Shown: positions 1 through 8,453 of the stretch, one piece after another
How positions within the stretch are numbered: position 1 is the first letter of the stretch
Layout of the letters: every line of letters begins with the position of its first letter
NCBI GenBank assembly: GCA_963770155.1
Contig: CAVYOE010000001.1
Location: 1,984,001-2,048,000 of the forward strand
Length of the DNA stretch: 64,000 nucleotides
Direction of reading: 5' to 3'
Source: CAVYOE01 sp963770155
GTDB lineage: Bacteria > Actinomycetota > Thermoleophilia > Solirubrobacterales > 70-9
The notes under the pieces: generated by a model
What the model was told of the DNA's origin: nothing
Databases searched by the model: none
What the model saw: only the letters and a program-made list of their open reading frames with translations
Position numbers and translations under genes: made by a program

Positions 1-210
1 GTCCTGATCTTCCACGGCGGCGCCGACCCGATCGTCCCGGTCAGGGCGAGCGAGATGGTCGAGGACCGGATCGGCTCCGAGGACAAGACGGCGATCTACT
101 ACGACGGTCTCTACCACGAGACCCTGAACGAGCCGGAGCAGGACAAGGTGATCGCGGCCGTGGTGGCGTGGCTCGACGCGCGCGTGGACAGGCCCCTCGG
201 TAAGGGCTGA
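1..210 (+). CDS. Alpha/beta hydrolase (serine aminopeptidase/monoacylglycerol lipase-like), C-terminal fragment
   Basis: This is the last 69 codons of a gene that begins before the window. The fragment opens with VLIFHGGADPIVPV, the strand and loop that carry the catalytic Asp in alpha/beta hydrolases. It then has YDGLYHETLNEP, which matches the catalytic-His region of monoglyceride lipase-like S33 enzymes. It ends with a short amphipathic helix (VIAAVVAWLDARV). The nucleophile elbow is outside the window, so substrate is unknown. A separate promoter-like hexamer precedes the next gene, so the two are probably not one operon. Confidence 0.8.
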   Translation, partial: VLIFHGGADPIVPVRASEMVEDRIGSEDKTAIYYDGLYHETLNEPEQDKVIAAVVAWLDARVDRPLGKG

Positions 211-221
211 GCTTGTTCGGT

Positions 222-227
222 TAGGTT
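222..227 (+). promoter_or_regulatory. Putative -10 hexamer (TAGGTT) of a leaderless promoter
   Basis: TAGGTT ends 6 nt before the GTG at 234, the spacing expected if transcription starts at or near the start codon. No Shine-Dalgarno is visible. It is one of more than twenty such sites in the window. Confidence 0.5.
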
Positions 228-233
228 CTGGGC

Positions 234-1229
234 GTGTTGCGGACCAAAGCACGATTCCCCGAGAAGCTCGGCCACGACGACGGCCATTACGAGAGCTTCT
301 ACATCAAGGCCTGCAAGCCCGGCGGCGGACAGGCGGTCTGGATTCGCCACACCGTCCACAAGCGCCCGGGAGAGGACGGCAGCTGCGCCTTGTGGTTCAC
401 GTTCTTCGATGCCGAGGCCGAGGGACCGCGTGCGACCAAGGCGCAGTTCGGGACCGACCGCCTCTCGACCCCGCCCGAGCGCTACATCCAGGTCAACTCC
501 GCAGAGCTAGGCGACGGGCTTGCCCAGGGCTCGGTCAAGACCGGCGAGCTCGAGACTAGGTGGGACCTCTCGTTCGCGGACTCGCACGAGCCGTTCTTTC
601 ACCTGCCGCGTCCGTTCCTCTACGACGCGAAGCTGCCGCGGACGAAGTTCCTGAGTCCCTATCCGGACGCCGAGTTCAACGGCCGCGTCCACGTCGGCGA
701 CCGGGAGATCGAGCTCGAACGCTGGCGCGGCATGATCGGCCACAACTGGGGCGCCGAACACGCCGAGCGCTGGGTCTGGATCCACGGCGCCGGTTTCGAC
801 GGCGGCAATGCGGACGACTACTTCGACATGGCGGTCGGGCGGATCAAGATCGCCGGGCTGCAGACGCCGTGGGTCGGGAACGGCAACCTCGTCCTCGACG
901 GGGCCGAGCACCGCCTCGGCGGGTTCGAGCGGATCCCCAGCACCGACGTCGAGGAGGAGCCGACCAGCTGCCGCTTCGCGCTCAAGGGAAAGGGGATCAA
1001 GGTCCGCGGGCGGGTCTCCTCGGAGCCGAAGAACTTCGTCGGTTGGGTCTACGCCGATCCGGTCGGGCCCGAGCACAACACGCTCAACTGCTCGATCTCG
1101 GACCTCGAGCTCGAGGTCGATCAGGATGGCGCGACCCGGAAGCTTGCCGTGACCGGCGGTGCCGCGTACGAGTTCGGGACGCGCGACAAGGACCACGGGA
1201 TTCCGATCCAGCCCTATCCGGACGGTTGA
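234..1229 (+). CDS. Lipocalin-fold protein, CrtC/AttH or tocopherol-cyclase-like
   Basis: A 331-residue soluble protein with no signal peptide. Its central part (GMIGHNWGAEHAERWVWIHG, about residues 163-182) resembles the signature of the hydroxyneurosporene synthase (CrtC)/AttH and tocopherol cyclase superfamily, whose members fold as two lipocalin-like barrels. The rest is rich in alternating beta-strand patterns (RFALKGKGIKVRGRVSS), which fits. No catalytic residues can be assigned, so the reaction is unknown. The GTG start is chosen because TAGGTT lies 6 nt upstream. The gene stands alone between two promoters. Confidence 0.55.
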   Translation: MLRTKARFPEKLGHDDGHYESFYIKACKPGGGQAVWIRHTVHKRPGEDGSCALWFTFFDAEAEGPRATKAQFGTDRLSTPPERYIQVNSAELGDGLAQGSVKTGELETRWDLSFADSHEPFFHLPRPFLYDAKLPRTKFLSPYPDAEFNGRVHVGDREIELERWRGMIGHNWGAEHAERWVWIHGAGFDGGNADDYFDMAVGRIKIAGLQTPWVGNGNLVLDGAEHRLGGFERIPSTDVEEEPTSCRFALKGKGIKVRGRVSSEPKNFVGWVYADPVGPEHNTLNCSISDLELEVDQDGATRKLAVTGGAAYEFGTRDKDHGIPIQPYPDG

Positions 1230-1246
1230 TGCTCTGGTGACCGTCC

Positions 1247-1252
1247 TATCCT
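1247..1252 (+). promoter_or_regulatory. Putative -10 hexamer (TATCCT)
   Basis: TATCCT ends 8 nt before the ATG at 1261. It supports that start over an in-frame upstream start at 1159 that would lie inside the previous gene. Confidence 0.5.
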
Positions 1253-1260
1253 TGAGGAAG

Positions 1261-2049
1261 ATGAGGTTGCGACGTACAGGGATCAGTTCGGGAGTTGCGT
1301 GTTTCATGGCTGCTCTTGGCTTGGTGGTCGCTCAGAACGCCTCAGCGGCGCTGACGTTCGGTGCCGACCTGAACCAGACGCCAAATACGGATCTGGGCCA
1401 CCCGACAATCGGTGAGCCAATCTCCGGCGTTCAGGAGATTGATTCGGACGGCGCGAGTGAGCTTGGGTCTCCAATCGCAGGCGTAGTTGTCTCGGCCCGG
1501 GTGAAGACCCTCTCGAACGACCCGAATCCAAATCTCGTGATCAGGCTGCTCGATCCGCTTGCTGCGATGTCCTACTTCAATCTCGCCCCGGAAATACCGA
1601 TTCCGGTGCTTGCCCATGCGGTCGGAACGGTCACCGAGGTCGGGGGCCTCCATCATCCGGTGAGCGTTGGCGACCAGCTCGGAATCGGCACACCGAAGCA
1701 GGACAACTTCTCGATCGCCGTTTCGGATGCCCAATCGTCGACCCGCATCCCGGCTGTTCAGAGCGGCCACCCGCCCGGAACCGCGATCACTTACGCCAGT
1801 TCCGAGAGCAAGGAGCTCCTGGTGGCGGCCACGGTCGAGCCCGACGCTGACGCTGACGGCTTCGGTGACGAGTCACAGGACGGTTGCCCCACCAACCCCT
1901 CTGCCCAGGGACCCTGCCCGTCTCCGGCCGGATCGGCGTCCGTCCCCGGATCGAGAAAATGCAAGAAAGGCTTCCGCCTGAGGAAGGTGAAGACCAAGAG
2001 CGGCAAGAAAAAGAGGAAGTGCGTCCGCAAGAAGAAGCGCCGGAAGTAG
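1261..2049 (+). CDS. Secreted protein with Lys/Arg-rich two-cysteine C-terminal tail
   Basis: A 262-residue exported protein of unknown function. The N-terminus is a Sec signal peptide: a basic start (MRLRRTG), a hydrophobic core and an A-N-A-S-A-A cleavage zone. The middle is a beta-rich domain without a recognised family. Near residues 195-215 is an acidic DADADGFGDESQDGCP segment resembling a thrombospondin type-3 calcium-binding repeat. The last 30 or so residues are almost all Lys/Arg with two Cys (KCKKGFRLRK...KCVRKKKRRK). The same tail type ends the proteins at 10834-11544 and 28527-29468. It may be a cell-wall or polyanion anchor, but that is inference. Confidence 0.75.
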   Translation: MRLRRTGISSGVACFMAALGLVVAQNASAALTFGADLNQTPNTDLGHPTIGEPISGVQEIDSDGASELGSPIAGVVVSARVKTLSNDPNPNLVIRLLDPLAAMSYFNLAPEIPIPVLAHAVGTVTEVGGLHHPVSVGDQLGIGTPKQDNFSIAVSDAQSSTRIPAVQSGHPPGTAITYASSESKELLVAATVEPDADADGFGDESQDGCPTNPSAQGPCPSPAGSASVPGSRKCKKGFRLRKVKTKSGKKKRKCVRKKKRRK

Positions 2050-2062
2050 CGCCGCGCTGCTC

Positions 2063-2068
2063 TAGCCT
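2063..2068 (+). promoter_or_regulatory. Putative -10 hexamer (TAGCCT)
   Basis: TAGCCT ends 9 nt before the ATG at 2078. The same hexamer occurs upstream of the epimerase gene at 12833. Confidence 0.45.
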
Positions 2069-2077
2069 TCCAGGTCG

Positions 2078-3028
2078 ATGAGAGTCTGCGTAGTCACCGG
2101 AGGGGCCGGGTTCCTCGGATCCCACCTTTGCGAGCACCTGCTGGGGCAGGGGCACAAGGTGATCTGCCTCGACAACCTCGATACGGGGTCGCTCCAGAAC
2201 ATCGCTCACATCCGCGACCCCAACTTCGACTTCCGCAACGTCGACATCACCGAGGAGGTGCAGATCGAGGGGGAGGTCGACTTCGTCTACCACCTCGCCT
2301 CGCCGGCGAGCCCGATCGACTACGCGCGCCTACCCCTGCACACGCTCAAGGTGGGCTCCTACGGCACCCACCACATGCTCGGCGTCGCCAAGTTCAAGCG
2401 GGCGCGCTTCCTGCTCGCGTCGACCTCGGAGGTCTACGGCGATCCGCAGATCCACCCGCAGTCGGAGGACTACTGGGGCCACGTCAACCCGATCGGTCCG
2501 CGCGGCGTCTACGACGAAGCCAAGCGCTACGCCGAGGCGCTGACCATGGCCTACCACCGCCAGCAGGGAGTCGACACGGCGATCGCCCGGATCTTCAACA
2601 CCTACGGCCCGCGGATGCGACCGCACGACGGCCGTGCGATCCCGACCTTCCTGCGCCAGGCGCTCCAGGACAAGCCCCTGACCGTGTTCGGCGACGGCAG
2701 CCAGACGCGGAGCTTCTGTTTCGTCGACGACGAGATCCGCGGCTTGGTCGACGCTGATGGAGTCCGACGTCCACCAGCCGGTCAACATCGGCAACCCCGA
2801 CGAGATGACGCCTGCTCGACCTCGCCAAGGCCGTGGTCGAAGTGACCGAATCGCGGTCGGAGATCGTCTTCGAGGCGCTGCCCGTGGACGACCCGCAGGT
2901 GCGCCAGCCCGACATCACCCGCGCCAAGCAGCTGCTCGGCTGGGAGCCGGCGGTGACTTTGCGCGAGGGGCTGCGACGGACAATCGACCGAGGCCGGGAT
3001 CGAGCGGCTGGTCGGCGCCTCGAGCTAG
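2078..3028 (+). pseudogene. UDP-glucuronate decarboxylase (UXS)-like SDR, disrupted by three +1 frameshifts
   Basis: UXS enzymes convert UDP-glucuronate to UDP-xylose with bound NAD. The first 215 or so codons are intact: [14 protein letters not shown] nucleotide-binding motif, STSEVYGDP, and the catalytic Y-x3-K in YDEAKRYAE. After [13 protein letters not shown] (about 2745) the frame moves by +1 to give [19 protein letters not shown]. It moves again at about 2810 to [16 protein letters not shown]...LGWEPAVTLREGL, and a third time at about 2987 to TEAGIERLVGASS and a TAG at 3026-3028. Each jump is one extra base, and the joined product (about 315 aa) matches the family's usual length. The cause is sequencing error or recent decay. 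The stop shares a CTAG with the convergent cyclase gene. Confidence 0.8.
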
Positions 3029-4566
3029 CTCGCTGTTCGGGCGGGCTCCGGCGCGAACAACTCGACGGGCTCGCGCTTTCCCTTGAACGGGATCGCGGGG
3101 CGTGGTTCCAGCTTCACTCCTGAGTCGTTGAGGCGCCGGCAGGTCTCGGCCGTCATCAGAATCGTGTCGCCGGTCTCGCGGGTCGCCGCCTCGACCCGTG
3201 CGGCGACGTTGACCGGATCGCCGATCACGCTGAAGTCGAGGCGTCCGGCACCGCCGACATTGCCGGCCACAACCGCGCCGGAATTGAGGCCGATGCCCAC
3301 TCGCAGGTCCGGGGCGAACTCGCCCTCGACAAGCTCCTCGATCGCCATTGCCGTCTTCAGCGCGCAGTCGGCGTGATCGTCCTGACGCCGCGGCGCCCCG
3401 AACACGGCCATCAGGCCGTCGCCGACGAACTTGTCGACGTGCCCGCCGTGCTCGTGGATTACCGGGACGAGCTTCGAGAACAGGCGGTTGAGCGTCGCCA
3501 CGACCTCGGGAGCAGTGACCCGCTCGGACCATTGGGTGAAGTCGCGGACGTCCGCGAACAGGATCGTTGCCTCCACCGTTTCCCCGGCGAGATCGGTCCC
3601 CTCCTCGAGGATGTGCTCTGCCACTTCGGGGTCGACGTAGGCGCCGAAGGCGTCGCGGATCCGCTCCCGCTCGGCGAGACCGGCGGCCATCTTGTTGAAG
3701 CCCGCCTGCAGCAGCCCGATCTCGCTGCCGTCGTTCACGTCCACCCTGGCGTCGAAGTCCCTCTTCTCGATTCGCTCGAGCGCCCCGCGCAGGCCGGCCA
3801 GCGAGTCGACCAGGGATCTTCCCGCGAGCAGCATTGCCGCCGCTCCGGCGAGGATTCCGGAGGCCGCCAGGAAGAGGATCGCACCGACCAGCCGCCCGTG
3901 ATCGATTTCGACCGGGCCGACGAAATCGCCGACGGCAAAGCTGACTATCCCCAACAGTGCCACCCCCGTCCCCAGAGCCCAGGCCGCCGCGAGTCTGGTT
4001 GCGACTCCCGGAGTTTCGAGACGCTCCGGTTGCCCGTGGGCAAGAGCCAGGGCGGTGATCGGGCGAATCCTCCAATCCACCATCAGGTACTGCAGGGCGC
4101 AGGCGGTCAACCCGCCCATCGTCACCGTGACGATCAAGCCGATCGCATTGAGGGCCCCGATATCAGCGTTCAGTACGGCGAACAGGACAGCACCTACGAC
4201 CCAGATCACCGCGGAGCGGATGGTCCAGATCCACGGGTAGCGCAGAACCAGGCGCCGCTCGGCGTCGGTCGCCGGCCGTTCCGCGTCCAGCCATTCGCGA
4301 ATCGGCTCGAACGGCTTTGAAGCCGCCCACCATCGCCCGAAGGGCAGGGCGACGGCCATGAAGAAGACAAAGCCGATCAGGCTCCGGATCAGCGCGCGAT
4401 CCCACTCCTCGTCACTGAGCGCGCCCGGGGCGCCGATCCCGATGAAGGCCAGGACGATCACGGCGCCCACCCCGTTCGCGAGCAGCCCGATCCAGAAGAG
4501 CTGCATGTTCATTTTCGTGAGCAGCGCCTCCCGGGATGCGCGGTCTCTCAGCTTCTCTTCAGCCAC
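3025..4566 (-). CDS. Membrane-bound class III adenylate/guanylate cyclase with HAMP domain
   Basis: About 513 residues. The N-terminal half holds around six hydrophobic segments (for example QLFWIGLLANGVGAVIVLAF and SAVIWVVGAVLFAVL). A HAMP-like stretch follows (LAGLRGALERIEKRDFDARVDV), then a class III cyclase domain with both metal-binding Asp motifs (ILFADVRDF and FVGDGLMAVFG) and FSVIGDPVNVAARVEAAT near the end. It would make cAMP or cGMP at the inner membrane face. The architecture resembles the mycobacterial Rv1319c family. The GTG at 4566 gives a basic cytosolic lead before the first helix; an in-frame ATG at 4512 is the alternative. A longer open frame upstream is antisense to the response regulator and is ignored. 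Confidence 0.85.
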   Translation of the reverse strand: MAEEKLRDRASREALLTKMNMQLFWIGLLANGVGAVIVLAFIGIGAPGALSDEEWDRALIRSLIGFVFFMAVALPFGRWWAASKPFEPIREWLDAERPATDAERRLVLRYPWIWTIRSAVIWVVGAVLFAVLNADIGALNAIGLIVTVTMGGLTACALQYLMVDWRIRPITALALAHGQPERLETPGVATRLAAAWALGTGVALLGIVSFAVGDFVGPVEIDHGRLVGAILFLAASGILAGAAAMLLAGRSLVDSLAGLRGALERIEKRDFDARVDVNDGSEIGLLQAGFNKMAAGLAERERIRDAFGAYVDPEVAEHILEEGTDLAGETVEATILFADVRDFTQWSERVTAPEVVATLNRLFSKLVPVIHEHGGHVDKFVGDGLMAVFGAPRRQDDHADCALKTAMAIEELVEGEFAPDLRVGIGLNSGAVVAGNVGGAGRLDFSVIGDPVNVAARVEAATRETGDTILMTAETCRRLNDSGVKLEPRPAIPFKGKREPVELFAPEPARTAS

Positions 4567-4584
4567 TGCAGGGATTATTAAGCC

Positions 4585-5256
4585 GTGCACGTCCTGGTCG
4601 TGGATGACGAGCCCCAGTTCCGCCGTGCGCTGGAGCGCGCCCTGGCCCTGGAGGGCTATGAGGTCACTGAGGCCGCCAATGGCCAGGAGGCGCTCCAGCA
4701 GATCTCCGAGGCGACCCCGGACGCGGTCGTGCTCGACGTGCTGATGCCGAAGCTCGACGGGCTCGAGACCTGCCGCCGTCTGCGCGCCGGGGGAGACTCG
4801 ACTCCGGTCTTGATGCTGACCGCCCGCGATGCGGTCTCCGACCGGGTCGACGGCCTCGACGCGGGAGCGGACGACTACCTGGTGAAGCCGTTCGCCCTGG
4901 AGGAGCTGCTGGCGCGGCTGCGGGCACTGCTGCGCCGGGGCGAGACCGCCGAGCAGGCGAAGCTGGCCTACGCCGACCTCCAGCTCGACCCCGCAACACG
5001 CGAGGTGCACCGCGGCGGCCGCGACGTCGAGCTGACCAAGACAGAGTTCGCCTTGCTCGAGCTGTTCATGCAGCACCCGCGGCAGGTCCTTTCCCGCAGC
5101 CAGATCTTCGAATCGGTGTGGGGCTACGACTTCGGTCCGAGCTCGAACTCGCTCGAGGTCTACGTCGGCTACCTGCGACGCAAGATCGAGGAGGGCGGCG
5201 AGCCGCGGCTGATCCAGACGGTGCGCGGGGTCGGCTACTCGCTGCGCGAGAAATGA
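4585..5256 (+). CDS. OmpR/PhoB-family response regulator
   Basis: A 223-residue two-domain regulator. The receiver domain has the acidic pair D7-D8, the phospho-accepting D51 in [12 protein letters not shown] and the conserved K101 in YLVKPF. The C-terminal half is a winged helix ([23 protein letters not shown]...[10 protein letters not shown]...TVRGVGYSL). It would bind promoter DNA when phosphorylated by the kinase encoded just downstream, whose ATG overlaps this stop codon (ATGA). It is divergent from the cyclase across an 18-bp AT-rich gap and has no visible Shine-Dalgarno. Confidence 0.93.
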   Translation: MHVLVVDDEPQFRRALERALALEGYEVTEAANGQEALQQISEATPDAVVLDVLMPKLDGLETCRRLRAGGDSTPVLMLTARDAVSDRVDGLDAGADDYLVKPFALEELLARLRALLRRGETAEQAKLAYADLQLDPATREVHRGGRDVELTKTEFALLELFMQHPRQVLSRSQIFESVWGYDFGPSSNSLEVYVGYLRRKIEEGGEPRLIQTVRGVGYSLREK

Positions 5257-6735
5257 GTCTCCGTCGCCGCCTCACCCTGTTTACCGCGCTCGCGGTGGCG
5301 CTTGCGGTCGTGATCGTCTCCGCGGTCGTCTATCTGCTGGTTCGCGACCGGCTCACCGACCAGATCGACGAAACCCTCGAGGAGAGGGCGATGGCGGCCA
5401 CCGTTGTCGTCGGCGGCCGCGAGATCCGCCCCGGTCTGGGACCGGAACCGGTGACTGCGCCCCTGCCGCCGGGCGCGACGCCGGGTGGTCCTGGTGGCCC
5501 GGGTGGCGGTCCCCCTCCGCCCGGCGCCCCTCCCGGGGGCCCGCCGGGGCTCGATCCAGCCCAGCAGCCGAACACGATCCAGCTTCCTGCACCGCCGCTG
5601 GGCGAGTTCATCCCCCGCGGCCAGCTGATCGACGCCAACGGCTCTGTCGACCGAGCAATCCGCGGCACTCTCCCGGTGAGCGACGAGGCAAAGCAGGTTG
5701 CCGCTGGAGAGCGCGGTCGCTTCTTCGCCAACGTCGAGGCCGAGGGAAGCGAGCTCCGCGTCCTCACCGTCCCGGCGGCCGAGGGAACCGCGCTCCAGGT
5801 CGCGCGACCGCTGGACGAGGTCAATGACACGCTCGAGCAGCTCGTTCTGATCCTGCTCGCGGTCAGCGCCGGCGGCGTCGCCTTGGCGGCCGGATTCGGT
5901 CTGGTCGTGGCGCGGACCTCGCTGGCGCCCGCGGCCGCGGTCTCGGAAGCTGCGCGCGAGGTGGCGCAGACCAAGGATCTGACTCGCCGGATCGAGGTTC
6001 GCGGCAGCGACGAGCTTGGTGTGATGGCCGCCAGCTTCAACCAGATGATGTCCGCGCTCGAGCAGTCGGTGGGCGCCCAGCGTCGTCTGGTCGCCGACGC
6101 CTCGCACGAGCTCCGCACCCCGCTCGCGACCCTGCGCACCAACATCGAGACCCTGGCCGGCAAGCGAGGACCTCGATCCCGACGAGCGCCGGCGGATCGT
6201 TGCCGACCTCGAGGCCGAGACCGGGGAGCTGGGCCGGGTGGTCTCTGACGTGGTCGAGCTTGCTCGAGAGTCTTCCGAGAACACCGCAGTCGAACAGGAT
6301 GTGCGGCTGGACGAGCTCGTCGCCGCCGCGGTGGAGCGTGCCCAGCGGCGGGCCCGGGGCCTGCGCTTCGAGCAGGAGCTCGAGCCGCGCCTGGTCCGGG
6401 GCGACCCCGGTCGGCTCGACCGCGCCATCGGCAACCTGCTCGACAACGCGATCAAGTGGAGCCCGGATGGCGGCCGGGTCGAGGTCAGTGCCGTCGACGG
6501 CACGGTGCGGGTCCGCGACCACGGCCCCGGTTTCTCCGCGGAGGATCTTCCGCGCGCGTTCGAGCGTTTCTACCGCGCGGACGAAGCTCGCGGCATGCCT
6601 GGATCGGGACTCGGCCTCGCGATCGTGCGCCGCATTGCCGAGGAGCACGGCGGCACCGCCCGGGTCGACAACGCTCCCGACGGCGGTGCCGTGGCCGAGA
6701 TCGCCTTGCCGAGCACGCCTTTAGCCGATTCCTAG
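5253..6735 (+). pseudogene. Sensor histidine kinase, one-base frameshift between HisKA and ATPase domains
   Basis: The kinase is partner to the overlapping response-regulator gene. The N-terminal part has one transmembrane helix, a Gly/Pro-rich extracellular loop (about residues 70-110), a second helix and a HAMP segment. The phospho-acceptor motif DASHELRTPLATL follows. At about 6167 one extra base puts the frame off, and that frame stops at 6248. The next frame continues exactly where expected (EDLDPDERRRIVADLEAETGEL), then gives the ATPase boxes NLLDNAIKWSPDGG, DHGPGFSAEDL and GSGLGLAIVRRIAEEHGG. The corrected length is about 493 aa. A sequencing error is at least as likely as a true mutation, because both halves look unmutated. 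Confidence 0.85.
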
Positions 6736-6819
6736 CTGCTCTTCAGGTCGCTCTCAGGCGCGCCTGGCTTCATGTAGCGCGAGCCGGGTGAGACCCGGAA
6801 TCAACTCGAAGGAGCAGAG

Positions 6820-7467
6820 ATGAGACATGTGATTCGAAATTCGGTGCGAACGACGGCGAGATGGCTGTTCGTCAGCGCCCCGGGCGTCGGCGTGCTCGTG
6901 ATCTCGGCCGGCCTCGGCATCGGCTACGCGGCAACCAACGACGGTGCCGGCGAGGTCAGTCGGGCGGAGCGGCCGGGCGGGCCGGCGGCCGGTGTCGCCG
7001 TGCCTTTCGGAGGGGATGACCTCTCCGATGCCGACCGAGAGGCACTCGAGCGCTTCCACGAGTGCATCCGCGGCCAGGTGGGCGAGCCCGGCGAGGGCGA
7101 GCCACCGGACCCGGAACAGTTCGAGGCGGCGTTCGATCAGTGCAAGGACGAGCTCCCGGAGAACCTCCGCGAGGAGTTCGAGCAGAAGCAGGAGCAGATG
7201 CGCCAGTTCCGCAACTGCATGGAGGAACAGGGCATCGAGCCGCCGCAGCCCGGCGGCAGGCCCTCCGAGCAGGACCGCGAGCAGCTCGAGCAGGCATTCG
7301 AAGCCTGCCGGGAGTTCGCCCCTGAAGGTGGGCCCGGTGGCCCCGGCTGCATCGGCCCGGGCCCGGGCCGCGGCCCAGGCGGTCCGGGTGGCGGACGCGG
7401 CGCCGACTTCATGGTGCCGGTACCGCCGCCTCCGGGCGTAGGGGGCGGCGAGCGCTCCCGGGGCTGA
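6820..7467 (+). CDS. Secreted/membrane-anchored Cys-motif protein downstream of the two-component system
   Basis: A 215-residue protein with an N-terminal hydrophobic segment (APGVGVLVISAGLGIGYAA). Two similar helical units follow: FHECIRGQ...FEAAFDQCKDEL, then FRNCMEEQGIEPPQP...LEQAFEACREFA. Each unit has two Cys, and the second carries the C-M-x3-G-x2-x-P pattern common in secreted actinobacterial proteins. The C-terminus is Gly/Pro-rich and disordered. The start has a good Shine-Dalgarno (AAGGAG, 5 nt before ATG). It lies 84 bp after the kinase gene, so it may be an accessory or target of that system. Function unknown. Confidence 0.75.
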   Translation: MRHVIRNSVRTTARWLFVSAPGVGVLVISAGLGIGYAATNDGAGEVSRAERPGGPAAGVAVPFGGDDLSDADREALERFHECIRGQVGEPGEGEPPDPEQFEAAFDQCKDELPENLREEFEQKQEQMRQFRNCMEEQGIEPPQPGGRPSEQDREQLEQAFEACREFAPEGGPGGPGCIGPGPGRGPGGPGGGRGADFMVPVPPPPGVGGGERSRG

Positions 7468-7484
7468 TCCCGCTTGACCAGGAG

Positions 7485-7513
7485 GGGCGGCCGGGCATGG
7501 GCACCGGCCGCCC
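7485..7513. terminator. Strong hairpin between convergent genes (likely bidirectional terminator)
   Basis: A perfect 10-bp stem (GGGCGGCCGG / CCGGCCGCCC) closes a 9-nt loop. It sits 17 bp after the stop of the Cys-motif protein gene and 4 bp beyond the frameshift-corrected stop of the SDR gene. No T-run follows, as is usual in high-GC actinobacteria. Confidence 0.75.
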
Positions 7514-7517
7514 GGGT

Positions 7518-8403
7518 CTACTTGGCGGTCTCTCGCTTCGGGCACGCCGGTCTGGCTGGTGACGACCCGGTCCCAGCGCCGTGGGGTCAGGACCCGCTTC
7601 GCGGTCAGCATCGCCTTCGCGTCGCGGCCGACCTGGTAGCGGAGCTTCGGCCGGTTAGATGTGATCGCTCGCCGGATCGCCGCCGCCGCTTTCTCCGGAG
7701 GCATTGCGCGGTCTGCCGACTCCTGGGTCGCGTTTTCGATCGCGTCCATCGCCTTGCCGTAGAGCTTCTCGGCCTCCCGCGGGAGCGTCTTGCGCAGCTT
7801 GTTCGCCTGCCGTGTTCCTCGTCGCCAGATCTCGGTGGCGACGCTGCCGGGCTCGACCACGATCACCTCGACTCCCCAAGGCTGCACCTCGAGGCGCAAG
7901 GCATCAGAGAGAGCCTCGAGGCCCCACTTCGACGCGTGGTAGGGGCCGTTGAATGGGAAGGCCATACGGCCGCCGATCGAGGCGACGTTGACTATCCGCC
8001 CCTTGCCCTTGCGCAGCATCGGCAGGAATGCCTGGGTCACTGCTAGCTGCCCGGTCAGGTTGACCTCCATCTGCCGGCGAAACTCCTCCAGGGGGATGTA
8101 CTCGAGCGGTCCGGCGACCGCGATCCCGGCGTTGTTGACGAGCGCCTTGAGGCCGCGTCGGCCGGCGCGCCGCTGCACGGCCGTCTTCGCCGTCTCGATC
8201 GTGCGCGGCTTGGTCACGTCGAGGGTGAGCGCGCGGAGCCGCCCGCCGCCCACCTTCGCGTCCTTGCGCAGGGCATCTCCGTCGGCCTTACGCCGCACCC
8301 CGGCGAAGACCTCGTAGCCGGCATCTGCGAGGTCGAGCGCCGTGGCGCGGCCGATCCCGGTTGAGGCTCCTGTGACGACCACGACACCTTCGCTACCGGC
8401 CAC
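7518..8403 (-). CDS. Short-chain dehydrogenase/reductase, probable frameshift near the C-terminus
   Basis: An NAD(P)-dependent oxidoreductase of the classical SDR family. It shows TGASTGIG for the cofactor, NNAG, the catalytic Ser in NVASIGG and Y-x3-K in YHASK. The GTG start at 8403 has a good Shine-Dalgarno (AGAGGAG, about 8 nt away). The literal frame never stops before 6754 and runs antisense through the neighbouring gene. Removing one C near 7544 gives GVPKRETAK and a TAG at 7518, directly before a strong hairpin. I therefore end the gene there (about 294 aa). The substrate is unknown. Confidence 0.8.
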
Positions 8404-8453
8404 TGTGGGTCTCCTCTTCCGCCATTGGGCCGCGCAGCCTAGATGATTAGCGC

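Noticed and set aside
507..1307. Long minus-strand open frame opposite the lipocalin-fold gene
   Set aside because: It mirrors codon bias of the plus-strand gene. The product is low-complexity Arg/Val/Leu/Asp with no motif.
4567..4584. Shared bidirectional -10 in the AT-rich 18-bp gap between the cyclase and regulator genes
   Set aside because: TAATAAT (reverse) is plausible but no TANNNT fits the forward start, and the cyclase start itself is uncertain.
4567..5076. N-terminal extension of the cyclase frame over the response-regulator gene
   Set aside because: The extension is antisense to a clear OmpR-type regulator and has no matching domain. The cyclase architecture is complete without it.
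5455..5570. Repeat-like Gly/Pro-rich DNA in the kinase gene as a tandem repeat
   Set aside because: The sequence is low-complexity from Gly/Pro codons, with no exact repeat unit.
6754..7517. C-terminal continuation of the SDR frame to 6754
   Set aside because: It runs through a strong terminator hairpin and antisense to a gene with a good ribosome site. A one-base shift gives a stop just before the hairpin.
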